Source of the DNA: Rhodocyclaceae bacterium
GTDB taxonomy: Bacteria > Pseudomonadota > Gammaproteobacteria > Burkholderiales > Rhodocyclaceae
Length of the DNA: 64,000 nucleotides
Direction of reading: 5' to 3'
Assembly (NCBI GenBank): GCA_016791105.1
Contig: JAEUNM010000101.1
Location: 57,105-121,104, forward strand
In this document: positions 54,340-63,779 of the stretch, in pieces
Layout of the letters: the number at the start of each line of letters is the position of its first letter
Position numbering within the stretch: position 1 is the stretch's first letter
Translations under genes and position numbers: made by a program
The notes under the pieces: generated by a model
What the model was told of the DNA's origin: nothing
Databases searched by the model: none
The model's input: the letters and a program-made list of their open reading frames with translations, nothing else

Positions 54340-54719
54340 GGGGACGGCGGCATACCGACGAATGTAGAAATAACTGCGGTCCTGTCGTCCCACACCCAGC
54401 CCGGAACGACCATTGCGGCTGCGCCGGAAATGCCTCGCGCATCACCGCCACAGCACAGACAAGCAGTGTAGCGCAACGCGCCCCAGGCACTAAAACACAC
54501 CGTCCTCGAAGTGCGTCATGCCTCTCGAAACGGCGGCCATATGCCCACCTGGCGTGCCGCAGGCGCGACCGGCACAAGCGAAGCGCTTGCCCGCACACCT
54601 GGCAGGCCATTCGCCCCGCAGGCAAATACACGCAGGAAGCGCACAATAGTGCCTTCAAGCTTGACAAGTCGAATTGCCGGCCGAAACTTGAGGCTGGAGA
54701 GAAAATTACGCGGGTGACC
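54340..54719. other. Divergent intergenic region between comM and cysC
   Basis: 380 bases with no gene recognised. A perfect -35 hexamer TTGACA occurs at 54661-54666 on the plus strand, but the -10 at the right spacing is poor. No operator-like repeat was found. Confidence 0.4.
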
Positions 54720-55337
54720 ATGGGTAACGGTAGCGAAAAAGACATCGTCTGGCACCACGCCAGCGTGACGCGCGAACGGCGCGAACGATTGAACGGGCAT
54801 CGCGCGCGAGCGGTTTGGTTCACCGGGCTTTCCGGCGCCGGCAAATCGACCATCGCGCACGCCGTCGAGGAACAATTGCATCGCTGCGGCTGCCGCACCT
54901 TCGTGTTCGACGGCGACAACGTGCGTCATGGCCTGTGCGGAGATTTGGGCTTTTCGCCGGCCGATCGGCGAGAAAACCTGCGCCGCATCGGTGAAATGGC
55001 AAAACTGTTCGTCGATGCGGGAATCGTGTCCCTTGCGGCATTCATTTCGCCCATGCGTGACGACCGCGCGCTGGTGCGCGAAATCATCGGGGCGCAACAC
55101 TACATCGAAATATACGTATCCTGTCCGCTGGAAGAATGCGAACGGCGCGATGTGAAGGGCATGTACCGGCGTGCACGTGCCGGCCAACTCCCCTCATTCA
55201 CCGGGATTTCCGCCCCCTACGACGCGCCGGACGCGCCACATCTGGTGCTTGAGACCGCCACCCTGACCGTAGAGCAATCGGTCAGCCGGGTGCTCGACTT
55301 GATAGTCCCGCTGCTTGCGCTGCCGGCCTCGGCATAG
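54720..55337 (+). CDS. cysC: CysC, adenylylsulfate kinase
   Basis: 205 residues from ATG 54720; a GTG six bases earlier is possible. Walker A is GLSGAGKST (36-44), followed by VFDGDNVRHGLCGDLGFSPADR, the APS-binding ENLRRIGEMAKLFVDAGIV and FISPMRDDRALVR. It phosphorylates adenylylsulfate to PAPS. No sulfate adenylyltransferase gene is adjacent, so it may serve sulfotransferases or assimilation encoded elsewhere. The upstream frame to 54327 is not family-like. Confidence 0.93.
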   Translation: MGNGSEKDIVWHHASVTRERRERLNGHRARAVWFTGLSGAGKSTIAHAVEEQLHRCGCRTFVFDGDNVRHGLCGDLGFSPADRRENLRRIGEMAKLFVDAGIVSLAAFISPMRDDRALVREIIGAQHYIEIYVSCPLEECERRDVKGMYRRARAGQLPSFTGISAPYDAPDAPHLVLETATLTVEQSVSRVLDLIVPLLALPASA

Positions 55338-55382
55338 CCCGTTCGATGACTGCCGGCCGTCCGGGCGACAAGCACCCGAACA

Positions 55383-55898
55383 TCAATACTCGTACTCGTA
55401 CCACTTGCGGTTGGGTCTTTTTTGCAGAACGTTCGGCGTTGGCCCTGCGCTTTGTGGCTTGTTTGCCGCCCCTCGGTTGAGGTCGGCAACGGCACGCTCG
55501 CGCGGCGTGAGCGGCTTGGGTACGCTCACATTCCCGCGCTCGTACCATTTTTTCTCCGGCGGCGCGGAGGGGTCGGGCGCCTCGGACGGTAGGTTCTCAA
55601 CGACCGTGTCGGTCGGTGCGGCCCCATAGCGCGGACGCCTGACGAAGCTACCTGCCGCTCCGGGCGCCGGATCGGGTGAACGCTTGGCGGAATAGGCAGG
55701 GGGCGGGGGCGCCATGTCGAAAATGAGCAGCGGCAGCGTGCCATCGGAACAACGCTGTTTGGCGGCAACCAGCACCGCGCCTCCCACGCATTCGTAATGA
55801 TCGGCACGTGCGAGGCTGGCGGCGCCACAAATATAAAGGCCGCAACACAGGAGGCGCGCGGCGGCGCGCAGTTGCGTTCGGGGAAGGTGGAGTCGCAT
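55383..55898 (-). CDS. Exported proline-rich protein with a repeated KWYE motif
   Basis: 171 residues from ATG 55898. A signal-peptide-like N-terminus (LLCCGLYICGAASLARA) is followed by a short domain with Cys37 and Cys50 (HYECVGGAVLVAAKQRC), then a disordered Pro/Ala-rich region. The motif KWYE occurs twice, at 117-120 and 165-168 at the very C-terminus, suggesting a binding element. It is probably periplasmic. I recognise no family; the coding call rests on the signal peptide, amino-acid composition and lack of a better frame. It is convergent with cysC. Confidence 0.6.
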   Translation of the reverse strand: MRLHLPRTQLRAAARLLCCGLYICGAASLARADHYECVGGAVLVAAKQRCSDGTLPLLIFDMAPPPPAYSAKRSPDPAPGAAGSFVRRPRYGAAPTDTVVENLPSEAPDPSAPPEKKWYERGNVSVPKPLTPRERAVADLNRGAANKPQSAGPTPNVLQKRPNRKWYEYEY

Positions 55899-56054
55899 TT
55901 TGTCCAAGCGCACAAGGAGCGCCAAAACCGGGCAGCCGGCAGAAGCGCCGTGCGCGACAAGCGCATGCCATACATTTCCCATCTTAGCGCGCCCGGCTCG
56001 TATCGGCTGTGCAAGGCTACGTAGTGGCGCTCGTTTTGCGCGCCTGACCGCGGT

Positions 56055-57431
56055 TCAGAACGGTAGTTGCAAATCCGGCTTCAAAGCCAGAAGTGCGCTG
56101 CGGAATACCTCCTGTATGCGCGCGAGCGCCTGCGCGTCGTCAGCTTCGAAGCGCAGCACCACCACCGGCGTGGTGTTGGATGGGCGCGCCAGACCGAATC
56201 CATCGGGAAATTCGACACGCAAGCCATCTATGGTGATTTTTTCGACCGAGCCGGGGAAATTTCCATTCTGTTTGAGACGATCCACCAGCGCGAACGGTTC
56301 GCCTTCCTGCATTTTGATATTCAGTTCCGGCGTGCTGACCGCATTTGGCAGGGCCTTGAGCACAGAACTGGCGTCGGCCGCACGCGACAGAATTTCCAGC
56401 AGGCGGGCACCGGCGTACAGCCCGTCGTCAAAGCCGAACCAGCGCTCCTTGAAAAACATGTGGCCGCTCATTTCGCCCGCCAGCGGGGCGCCGGTTTCGC
56501 GCAGTTTGGCTTTCACCAGGGCGTGTCCGGTATTCCACATGACGGCTTCGCCGCCATGCTCGCGTATCCACGGCGCCAGCAGGCGCGTGCATTTCACGTC
56601 GTAAATGATTTGCGCGCCCGGCACGCGCGCCAGCACGTCGGCCGCAAACAGCATGAGCTGGCGATCCGGATAAATGATTTCGCCGTCCTTGGTCACCACA
56701 CCCAGGCGGTCGCCGTCGCCATCGAATGCCAGACCGATTTCCGCATCGGTCGTGGCGAGCGCGCGCTGCACGTCGAGCAGATTTTCCGGCTTGGACGGAT
56801 CGGGATGGTGATTGGGAAAATTGCCATCCACTTCGCAAAAAAGCGGCAGCACTTCGCAACCTAGCGCATGGAACAGCATGGGGGCGTAATTGCCGGCCAC
56901 GCCATTGCCGCAATCGACCACTATTTTCATGGGCCGCGCCAGTTTCACGTCGGCGGCAATATGGCGCACATAGGATTCGCCCACCGCGGCGTGGCTCAGG
57001 CGGCCGCTGCCGCTGGTGAAATCGCCTTCTTCGATACGCCGGCGCAGGTCCTGAATTTTCGGCCCATACAGGGTTTCACCACCAAGCACCATTTTGAGGC
57101 CGTTATATTCGGGTGGATTGTGGCTGCCCGTAACGCTCACGCAGCTCATGGTGCCCAGATCGTAGGCGGCAAAATAGGTGAGCGGGGTCGGCACGCAGCC
57201 TATGTCTATCACGTCCACACCGGCCGCCCGTATGCCGTCTGCCAGTGCCGCGGCAAGCGCCGGCCCGGACAGCCGGCCGTCGCGGCCGATCACGATGGCG
57301 CTCTGTCCGCGCGCCACGGCTTCGGCGCCGAGCGCACGCCCTATGGACGTGACGGCCTCCACCGTAAGCGTGCGGTCCACGATGCCGCGTATGTCATAGG
57401 CCTTGAAAATTTCGGGAGCGATGCTGGGCAT
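56055..57431 (-). CDS. Phosphomannomutase/phosphoglucomutase (AlgC/ManB family)
   Basis: 458 residues from ATG 57431 with AAAGGA 9 bases upstream. The active-site serine is Ser103 in TGSHNPPEYNG, the metal loop is FDGDGDRLG and the substrate loop GEMSGHMFF, followed by the C-terminal RPSNTTPVVVLRFEADD phosphate-binding loop. It converts mannose-6-P or glucose-6-P to the 1-phosphates for LPS and exopolysaccharide. Dual specificity is typical of the AlgC group, so the exact substrate is uncertain. It is not in an operon with polysaccharide genes. Confidence 0.94.
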   Translation of the reverse strand: MPSIAPEIFKAYDIRGIVDRTLTVEAVTSIGRALGAEAVARGQSAIVIGRDGRLSGPALAAALADGIRAAGVDVIDIGCVPTPLTYFAAYDLGTMSCVSVTGSHNPPEYNGLKMVLGGETLYGPKIQDLRRRIEEGDFTSGSGRLSHAAVGESYVRHIAADVKLARPMKIVVDCGNGVAGNYAPMLFHALGCEVLPLFCEVDGNFPNHHPDPSKPENLLDVQRALATTDAEIGLAFDGDGDRLGVVTKDGEIIYPDRQLMLFAADVLARVPGAQIIYDVKCTRLLAPWIREHGGEAVMWNTGHALVKAKLRETGAPLAGEMSGHMFFKERWFGFDDGLYAGARLLEILSRAADASSVLKALPNAVSTPELNIKMQEGEPFALVDRLKQNGNFPGSVEKITIDGLRVEFPDGFGLARPSNTTPVVVLRFEADDAQALARIQEVFRSALLALKPDLQLPF

Positions 57432-57579
57432 GACGGTCATTCCTTTGCTCGAATGTTCGGGGTTTGCAATATAAATTGGCGGCGCGTCCCGTCCGAACCA
57501 CGGGTCGCCCGCACGATATCCCGCCGTCCGGCTGACAGGTCGGCGCGTTTGAATCCTTGGCGCGGCATGCGACGCCCGC

Positions 57580-58557
57580 TCACCGGTGCAGCCTGCGCTG
57601 GGCCGCAAAAAACTCCAGCAAGCGCTGCGGCATCCAGTCGAGCCGGCCAGGAAAAGGGCCGCTGACGAATCCCACGTGGCCGCCGCCGTCGGTGACTTCC
57701 AGCGTAACGGACGGCGGCAATTCTTCGCGTGCCGGCAAGGATGGCGGCGGCACGAATGGATCGTTGCGGGCATGCAACACCAGCGTAGGCAGCGCAATAT
57801 GGCGCAACACAGGCTTGGACGAAGCGCGCGTCCAGTAATCGTCTGCCCCCGTAAATCCATGCAGCGGCGCCGTCACGGCGTCGTCAAACTCATACAGTGT
57901 ACGCGCGCGCCGCACCGCCGCGGCATCGACCGCGCCGGGCCAGTGGCGCAACTTCGCCAACGCACGCGGCTTCAGCGTATCGAGAAAATGCCGCGCGTAG
58001 ACGCGCGCAAAACCGTGTTCGAGGGCACGCCCGCACAATGCCAGATCGAGTGGCGCGCATACCGCGGCGGCGGCTTCGATCACGCCTGCCGCATCCGCGC
58101 GGCGGGCGCCCAGCCAGCACAGTAGTGCGTTACCGCCCAGCGACACGCCGGCCGCGTAGCGTGGCGCGTCCGGCCAGCGTTGCCGGAAGCGCTGCAGTAT
58201 CCAGTCGATTTCGGCCGCGTCGCCGCTGTGATACGCCCGCGCGAGCCGGTTCGGCGTGCCGGAACAACCGCGGAAATGCACCACCACGCCGGACCACCCT
58301 GCCGCCGCCACGGCGCGCATGAGCGCGCGCGCGTAATGGCTGCGCGAACTGCCTTCGAGGCCGTGGAACAGCACCACCAGCGGCGTGCCCGGCCGCTCGG
58401 CAGCCCAGTCCAGATCGACAAAATCGCCATCCGGCGTATCCCAGCGCTCGCGCCGGTAGGGCGGCAGCCGGCCCTTGCGCAGCAGCGGCCAGATGGTCTG
58501 CAGGTGCGCCCCCGCCAGCCAGCAGGGCACGCGATAGGGAACGCTGGTGCCGGCCAT
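57580..58557 (-). CDS. yheT: YheT-family alpha/beta hydrolase
   Basis: 325 residues from ATG 58557. The family motifs are AHLQTIWPLL near the N-terminus, the oxyanion strand LVVLFHGLEGSSRSHY, VHFRGCSGTPNRL, the nucleophile elbow GVSLGGN (Ser139), the Asp in HARNDPFV, and GGHVGF for the histidine. YheT-like proteins are esterases or lipases of unclear physiological substrate. It follows the NTF2-like gene by 8 bases, in a row with waaF. Confidence 0.88.
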   Translation of the reverse strand: MAGTSVPYRVPCWLAGAHLQTIWPLLRKGRLPPYRRERWDTPDGDFVDLDWAAERPGTPLVVLFHGLEGSSRSHYARALMRAVAAAGWSGVVVHFRGCSGTPNRLARAYHSGDAAEIDWILQRFRQRWPDAPRYAAGVSLGGNALLCWLGARRADAAGVIEAAAAVCAPLDLALCGRALEHGFARVYARHFLDTLKPRALAKLRHWPGAVDAAAVRRARTLYEFDDAVTAPLHGFTGADDYWTRASSKPVLRHIALPTLVLHARNDPFVPPPSLPAREELPPSVTLEVTDGGGHVGFVSGPFPGRLDWMPQRLLEFFAAQRRLHR

Positions 58558-58565
58558 GAACAACT

Positions 58566-59006
58566 TCAGTGCAGCGTACGCGGCGCCTCTTCGGGTTCGT
58601 CCTGCTCGGTGCTTTCGGGCAGCGGCGACGCGTGATGCATCACCATGCGCCAGCCGTTCTTGCCGCGCAGATAGACATTGGTCGCCAGCGCGATCTGGCG
58701 CGTCTGCGGATCATCGGCCAGCGACAAATGTTCTTCCGTACTGTGCACGGATAGCGTGGCGCCCTGCATCACGCGCGTCGCGGCCATGCGCGCGGACAGG
58801 CGCGGGCCTTCGAAAAAAATCGAGCGCCAGCTCGCGCGCACGGCGGCCAGGCCAAGCAGGCGCGGGCCGCCGGGGTGGATGCAGATCACGTCGTCCTCGT
58901 CGGCCCAGACGGCCATCATGGCCTCCAGGTCGGCGCGCTCGAACGCTTCGTAAAAAGCCTGTTCGGCTTCGTCGGGACTGGAAAAATACTGACTGGGCGT
59001 GCTCAT
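58566..59006 (-). CDS. SnoaL/NTF2-like protein (DUF4440-type)
   Basis: 146 residues from ATG 59006. The sequence DEAEQAFYEAFERADLEAMMAVWADEDDVICIHPGGPRLLGLAAVRASW and the ending NVYLRGKNGWRMVMHHASP match the small cone-shaped NTF2-like family. Ligand or reaction unknown. It overlaps the waaF stop (ATGA) and runs into yheT, so the three genes are transcribed together. Confidence 0.85.
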   Translation of the reverse strand: MSTPSQYFSSPDEAEQAFYEAFERADLEAMMAVWADEDDVICIHPGGPRLLGLAAVRASWRSIFFEGPRLSARMAATRVMQGATLSVHSTEEHLSLADDPQTRQIALATNVYLRGKNGWRMVMHHASPLPESTEQDEPEEAPRTLH

Positions 59007-60067
59007 GTCGGTTGCGGGTCGTGAATCGGAATGAGGGATGCCGTGCCTGCCGCGTCCGCGTGCAGCAATTCTTCCGCAGCGCGGCCCACGATGGTGGGGC
59101 TCAGGTCGATCATGCAGCGGAAATGGCCGAGCGGGCAGGTACGCTTGAAACAAGGGCTGCACTCCGGATGGGTCCAAAGTACCCGGGCACGCGCCGACAA
59201 CGGCGGCGTGTAATTGGGACTGGACGATCCGTATAGCGCGACGAGCGGTGTGCCGAATGCGGCCGCCACATGCATGAGGCCGGAATCGTTACTGACCGCA
59301 AGCCGCGCCGTCGCAATCAAATCCAGCGCCTGGGCCAGATTGGTGCTGCCGCACAGATTGCGCGCGGCACCGGCGGCCACCTGTTCAATTTCCGCCCCCA
59401 CCGGAGCATCTTTGGCGGAACCCAGCAACAGCACCGGTGCGCCGGGGCGGGCGAATTTTTGCGCCAGCTCGGCAAAATAAATCGGTGGCCAGCGCTTGGC
59501 TTCGCCGTACTCCGCCCCGGGGCAAAATACGACCTGCCCGCCGCCCGCCGGCAGATCGAGCGCCGCCAGTGTAGCTGCCTCGGCGCCGGCGTCGCGCGTA
59601 AACCCCAGCGCCGGCAAGGGTAGCGGCGGTCTTGCGCCGGGCGCTTCGGCAAGCTGTGCGTAGCGCTCGGCAAGTTGCGGCGTGGCTTGCTCGTCCAGTT
59701 TGTGGCAGCGCGTGAGCAACCCGTAGCGCGCCTCGCCGACAAAACCGGTGCGCTCCGGAACGCGCGCAAAAAACGGCAGCAAAGCGGATTTCCAGGAATT
59801 TGGCAACACCATCGCGCGCGCATAGCGCCCGGCCAATTCGCGGCCGCGGCGCCGGCGGCCGGCAAAATCGAATTTGCCGTGGCCGAAGGGGTTATGCAGG
59901 ATTTCGCGCACTTGAGGCATGCGCTCGAACACCGGCGCCACCCAGGCCGGCGCGAAAACATCGATCTGCAGACCGGGCTCGCGCTCGATCAGGCGTGCCA
60001 ATAGAGGCTGCGTGCAAACGCAGTCACCGATCCAGGACGGCGCAACCACCAGCAGGCGGCCGCTCAT
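59003..60067 (-). CDS. waaF: WaaF-like ADP-heptose:LPS heptosyltransferase II
   Basis: 354 residues. The GT9 fold has LVVAPSWIGDCVCTQPLLARL at the N-terminus, VLPNSWKSALLPFFARVPERTGF, and in the C-terminal domain CPGAEYGEAKRWPPIYFAELA and AVSNDSGLMHVAAAFGTPLVALYGSSSP. It adds the second heptose to the inner core of lipopolysaccharide. It overlaps the NTF2-like gene and follows the zinc-finger gene. The C-terminus has a cysteine-rich stretch (PECSPCFKRTCP) typical of this group. Confidence 0.93.
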   Translation of the reverse strand: MSGRLLVVAPSWIGDCVCTQPLLARLIEREPGLQIDVFAPAWVAPVFERMPQVREILHNPFGHGKFDFAGRRRRGRELAGRYARAMVLPNSWKSALLPFFARVPERTGFVGEARYGLLTRCHKLDEQATPQLAERYAQLAEAPGARPPLPLPALGFTRDAGAEAATLAALDLPAGGGQVVFCPGAEYGEAKRWPPIYFAELAQKFARPGAPVLLLGSAKDAPVGAEIEQVAAGAARNLCGSTNLAQALDLIATARLAVSNDSGLMHVAAAFGTPLVALYGSSSPNYTPPLSARARVLWTHPECSPCFKRTCPLGHFRCMIDLSPTIVGRAAEELLHADAAGTASLIPIHDPQPT

Positions 60068-60121
60068 CGAGCGGCTCCCGGGCGCAGCGCGCGGGCGGGC
60101 CGCGGTGCGCCGCCGCCGGCC

Positions 60122-60322
60122 TTAATGATGGCCTTTGGGTTTTTCACCCTTGAAGGTATAGCGGGTGCCGCAATACGGGCAATAGGCCTCGCCCGTCTTG
60201 AGCACGTCCAGAAACACGCGCGGATGGCGCGCCCACAGCGGCGCACCGGGCTGCGGGCAGTGCAGCGGCAAATCCTTGGCAGTTACGTCGACCTGGCGTG
60301 ATTTGTCTTTGGCTTCGCTCAT
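60122..60322 (-). CDS. Small CHCC-type zinc-finger protein
   Basis: 66 residues. Metal ligands are Cys22, His33, Cys48 and Cys51 (LHCPQPG, WARHPRV, YCPYCG), the zf-CHCC pattern shared with a subunit of respiratory complex I. Its role in bacteria is not settled. Placement between ilvE and waaF is common in betaproteobacteria. Confidence 0.9.
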   Translation of the reverse strand: MSEAKDKSRQVDVTAKDLPLHCPQPGAPLWARHPRVFLDVLKTGEAYCPYCGTRYTFKGEKPKGHH

Positions 60323-60346
60323 GGCGGCAATCTCACTTAATCGAAC

Positions 60347-61270
60347 TTATTTGACCGGGGTTAACCAATTGCGGTGTGCTTCGGAACGACCGTACACCAC
60401 ATCGAAAAACATTTGCTGCAGGCGCGTCGTGATCGGGCCGCGACGGCCCTCGCCGATCTGGCGGTTATCCAGTTCGCGGATAGGCGTGACTTCCGCCGCC
60501 GTACCGGTGAAAAACGCTTCGTCGGCGATATAAACGTCGTCGCGCGTGAGGCGACGGGCGCGCACTTCCATGCCGATTTCACGTGCAATGGCGATGACCG
60601 AAGCACGGGTAATGCCGGTCAGCGCGGAAGCGATTTCCGGTTCCCAGATGCAGCCGTCCTTGACGATGAACAGGTTTTCGCCGGCTCCTTCGGCCACGAA
60701 ACCTTCGGTGTCGAGCAACAGCGCTTCGTCGTAGCCGTTTTCCGTGGCTTCGAGATTGGCCAGGATGGAATTCGCATAGGTGGTGGCGACTTTTGCGCGC
60801 GCCATGGTCACATTGACGTGGTGGCGCGCAAACGACGCGGTTTTGACGCGGATGCCGCGTTCCAGGCCTTCTTCGCCCAAATAAGCGCCCCAGGGCCAGG
60901 CTGCGATGGCCACATGCACGGCCGCGCCTTTGGGCGACACGCCCATTTTTTCCGAGCCGTAAAAGGCGATCGGGCGCACGTAGGCGGATTCCAGTTCGTT
61001 TGCGGCGACCACTTCGCACTGCGCGCGCATCAGTTGTTCGCGCGAGTACGGAATTTTCATCATGTAGATGTGGGCCGAATTGAACAGACGGTCGGTATGT
61101 TCCTTGAGCCGGAAAATTGCCGTCCCGATTTCCGTGTTGTAGGCGCGCACCCCCTCGAATACCGACAAACCATAGTGCAGTGAATGGGTCAGCACATGGG
61201 TATTGGCTTCACGCCAAGGCACGAGCTTGCCGTCGTACCAGATGAAGCCGTCGCGATCTGCCATCGACAT
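60347..61270 (-). CDS. ilvE: IlvE, branched-chain amino acid aminotransferase
   Basis: 307 residues from ATG 61270, with GGAG 7 bases upstream. Motifs are FIWYDGKLVPWREANTHVLTHSLHYGLSVFEG, the PLP lysine Lys160 in ARAKVATTYANS, and EALLLDTEGFVAEGAGENLF plus TGTAAEVTPI. It transfers amino groups for valine, leucine and isoleucine. The frame extends to 61819 but this is antisense to the Nudix gene. The gap to the zinc-finger gene is 24 bases. Confidence 0.96.
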   Translation of the reverse strand: MSMADRDGFIWYDGKLVPWREANTHVLTHSLHYGLSVFEGVRAYNTEIGTAIFRLKEHTDRLFNSAHIYMMKIPYSREQLMRAQCEVVAANELESAYVRPIAFYGSEKMGVSPKGAAVHVAIAAWPWGAYLGEEGLERGIRVKTASFARHHVNVTMARAKVATTYANSILANLEATENGYDEALLLDTEGFVAEGAGENLFIVKDGCIWEPEIASALTGITRASVIAIAREIGMEVRARRLTRDDVYIADEAFFTGTAAEVTPIRELDNRQIGEGRRGPITTRLQQMFFDVVYGRSEAHRNWLTPVK

Positions 61271-61334
61271 GAGGTGTCTCCAGGGTGCAGCGGGATGAAG
61301 TGAGCGGGGGATTTTAGCCGATTTGCCGGCGTTC

Positions 61335-61366
61335 TTGACCGGGCGCCGCAGCGCGCTTGCTAAAAT
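61335..61366 (+). promoter_or_regulatory. Extended -10 promoter of the Nudix gene, probably leaderless
   Basis: TGCTAAAAT ends at 61366, an extended -10, with a TTGACC at 61335-61340 at a long 20-base spacing. The A of the ATG is 7 bases after the -10, where transcription would start, so the message may have no leader. There is no ribosome-binding site. Confidence 0.55.
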
Positions 61367-61372
61367 GTCGCG

Positions 61373-61828
61373 ATGACCGACCAAATCTGGAAACCGAACG
61401 TAACCGTTGCCGCCGTGATCGAGCGCGCCGGCAAATTTCTGCTCGTCGAAGAACATACGCCGGACGGCCTGCGTTTCAACCAGCCGGCCGGGCACCTCGA
61501 CGCGGGCGAAAGTTTGCTGCATGCCTGCGCGCGCGAAGCGCTCGAAGAAACCGCGCATGCCTTTACGCCGCGCGCGCTGGTGGGTATTTACCTGTGGCCG
61601 CATCCGGCCGGCGAACTGACCTATCTGCGTTTCGCCTTCACGGGCGATCTGGGCGAGGCTTTCCCGGATCGCGCGCTCGACACCGGCATCGTGCGCACGG
61701 CCTGGCTCACGGCGGACGAAATCACCGCCCAGCCGCAGCGCATGCGCAGTCCGCTGGTCGCGCGCTGTGTGCAGGATTATCTGGCCGGCCGGCGTTATGC
61801 GCTGGACCTGCTGCATCACTACGGCTGA
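61373..61828 (+). CDS. nudJ: Nudix hydrolase (NudJ-like)
   Basis: 151 residues. The Nudix box is [22 protein letters not shown] at 40-61, with the REUxEE core (Arg54, Glu55, Glu58, Glu59). The context and length match NudJ, which dephosphorylates thiamine pyrimidine pyrophosphates and nucleoside diphosphates. It precedes mnmA, 62 bases downstream, on the same strand. The ATG has no ribosome-binding site and lies at the predicted transcription start. Confidence 0.9.
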   Translation: MTDQIWKPNVTVAAVIERAGKFLLVEEHTPDGLRFNQPAGHLDAGESLLHACAREALEETAHAFTPRALVGIYLWPHPAGELTYLRFAFTGDLGEAFPDRALDTGIVRTAWLTADEITAQPQRMRSPLVARCVQDYLAGRRYALDLLHHYG

Positions 61829-61890
61829 CCGACGCCCCGCGCGTCACACCGCCGGCCGGCCCCAACTACATCGTCAACTGTCAGATCGTC

Positions 61891-63003
61891 ATGGCGGAAC
61901 TGCAAAAAACCGTAATCGTCGGCATGTCCGGCGGCGTCGATTCATCGGTCGCCGCGATGTTGCTCAAGCGCGCAGGCTGGAAGGTGATCGGCCTGTTCAT
62001 GAAGAACTGGGAAGATGACGACGACGAGGAATATTGTTCGTCGCGCCGCGATCTGGTGGACGTGGCATCGGTGTGCGATGTGCTCGGCATCGAACTCGAA
62101 GTGGTGAATTTTTCGGCCGAGTACAAAGAGCGTGTATTTGCAGAATTTTTGCGCGAATACCGCGCCGGCCGCACCCCCAACCCGGACGTGCTGTGCAATG
62201 CCGAAATCAAGTTCCGCGCTTTCCTGGACCACGCGCTGGCCATGGGTGCGGACCGCATCGCGACCGGCCACTATGCGCAGGTGCGAGCGTTCGAAAGCGA
62301 GACCGGCATCGTGCAGCAATTGCTGAAAGCCGAGGACGGCAGCAAGGACCAGAGCTATTTCCTGCACCGGCTCAATCAACGCCAGCTCGCCGCCACACTG
62401 TTCCCGATCGGCCACCTGTACAAGCGCGACGTGCGCCGCATGGCGGCCGACGCCGGACTGGCGGTGCACGACAAAAAAGATTCGACCGGCATTTGTTTCA
62501 TAGGCGAGCGGCCGTTCAAGGAATTTCTGTCGCGCTACCTGCCGCCCGCGCCGGGCGACATCGTAAGTTTCGACGACCGCCGCGCGCTGGGGCGCCATGA
62601 CGGACTGATGTACTACACGATAGGTCAGCGCAAGGGCCTCCATATCGGCGGCGTGAAAGGCATGCAGGACGCCACCGGCGACCACGAAGCCTGGTTCGTG
62701 GCGGGCAAGGACATGGTCCGCAACGAATTGCTGGTGGTGCAGGGCCACGACCACCCTGCCCTGCTGAAGGACAAAATTTTCGCGACCGATCTATCCTGGG
62801 TAGCCGGCCGGCCGCCCCACACCAATTGGGTTTATGCCGCGAAAACCCGCTACCGCCAGCCGGACGCGCCGTGCAGCATCAACCACATCGACGCGAACAA
62901 GGTGGAAATGGAATTCGCCGAGCCGCAATGGGCACCGGCGCCGGGGCAAAGTCTGGTGGTGTACGAATCGAAAGTGTGTCTGGGCGGCGGCGTCATCGAA
63001 TAG
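61891..63003 (+). CDS. mnmA: MnmA, tRNA 2-thiouridylase
   Basis: 370 residues from ATG 61891. The PP-loop is GMSGGVDSS (11-19), and the catalytic cysteines are Cys102 ([12 protein letters not shown]) and Cys202 ([10 protein letters not shown]). It puts sulfur at the wobble uridine of tRNAs for Glu, Gln and Lys. The frame upstream of 61891 lies inside nudJ in another phase. Confidence 0.96.
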   Translation: MAELQKTVIVGMSGGVDSSVAAMLLKRAGWKVIGLFMKNWEDDDDEEYCSSRRDLVDVASVCDVLGIELEVVNFSAEYKERVFAEFLREYRAGRTPNPDVLCNAEIKFRAFLDHALAMGADRIATGHYAQVRAFESETGIVQQLLKAEDGSKDQSYFLHRLNQRQLAATLFPIGHLYKRDVRRMAADAGLAVHDKKDSTGICFIGERPFKEFLSRYLPPAPGDIVSFDDRRALGRHDGLMYYTIGQRKGLHIGGVKGMQDATGDHEAWFVAGKDMVRNELLVVQGHDHPALLKDKIFATDLSWVAGRPPHTNWVYAAKTRYRQPDAPCSINHIDANKVEMEFAEPQWAPAPGQSLVVYESKVCLGGGVIE

Positions 63004-63096
63004 CCGTTGAGGCCAGCTCCGCGGCAAGGAGCGGCAGGCGCGCATCAACCAGCTCGGAAGCGGGCTTCGACGCGCCCTGCGCCGCCGCAGGGAAAA

Positions 63097-63705
63097 TTAC
63101 TCGCGCGGGGCGGTTTCCTGAAACGATGGGCGCTGCGCAAGCTTGTCGTACACGCGCACAAGTTTCGGGCAATTTTCGCGCCACGCAATTTCCGGCAAAC
63201 GGAACGCCACATAGCCCAGCGCACAGCCCACGGCGAGGTCGGCCAGCGACATCGCCGTGCCGCGGCACCATTGTTGGTCGCCCGCATCCTGCTCCATGAA
63301 GTCTATGCCGCGCCGCACCTTGTCGGTCTGGCGCTCGGTCCAGGCTGCACTGCGCTCGCGTGGCGCACGGCGGTTTTCCAGGAAGGCCGCCACGGCGGCA
63401 TCACACACCCCGTCGGCAAGCGCCTCCCAGCGCTTGACGAACATGCGCGCGCGACCGGACGGCGGTATGAGCTTGTTGTTGGGCGTCACGCTATCGAGGT
63501 ACTCGGTAATGACGCGCGAATCGAACAGCACGTAATCGTCGTCCACCACCAGCACCGGCACCTTGCCGAGCGGATTCCACAGCGGCACCTGTGTGTCTGC
63601 GTTCCAGGGCACGTCCTGCACGAATTCGTAATCGAGCTTTTTTTCGGCCAGCACGAGGCGCGTCTTGCGCACATACGGGCTGGTTATCGAACCGATAAGC
63701 TTCAT
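63097..63705 (-). CDS. Glutathione S-transferase
   Basis: 202 residues from ATG 63705. The thioredoxin-like N-domain MKLIGSITSPYVRKTRLVLAEKKLDYEFVQ with NPLGKVPVLVVDDDYVLFDSRVITEYLD is clear, followed by the all-helical C-domain. The Ser in the TSPYVRK motif is the likely catalytic residue, as in many bacterial GSTs. Substrate unknown. An extended -10 promoter lies upstream. Confidence 0.9.
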   Translation of the reverse strand: MKLIGSITSPYVRKTRLVLAEKKLDYEFVQDVPWNADTQVPLWNPLGKVPVLVVDDDYVLFDSRVITEYLDSVTPNNKLIPPSGRARMFVKRWEALADGVCDAAVAAFLENRRAPRERSAAWTERQTDKVRRGIDFMEQDAGDQQWCRGTAMSLADLAVGCALGYVAFRLPEIAWRENCPKLVRVYDKLAQRPSFQETAPRE

Positions 63706-63732
63706 GGCAGGCCAAGTCTGTAAGATCGAGGC

Positions 63733-63741
63733 AGTATAACA
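63733..63741 (-). promoter_or_regulatory. Extended -10 promoter of the glutathione transferase gene
   Basis: TGTTATACT on the minus strand is an extended -10 with no clear -35. Transcription would start near 63726, about 20 bases before the ATG. The insertion-sequence end lies about 40 bases upstream. Confidence 0.45.
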
Positions 63742-63779
63742 TCGGCCCGTAGCACCTCCCGGTGCCGTTCGGCTAGTCC

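Noticed and set aside
52547..54476. Alternative reading frames around xth and comM
   Set aside because: They overlap genes whose motifs are complete in the assigned frames.
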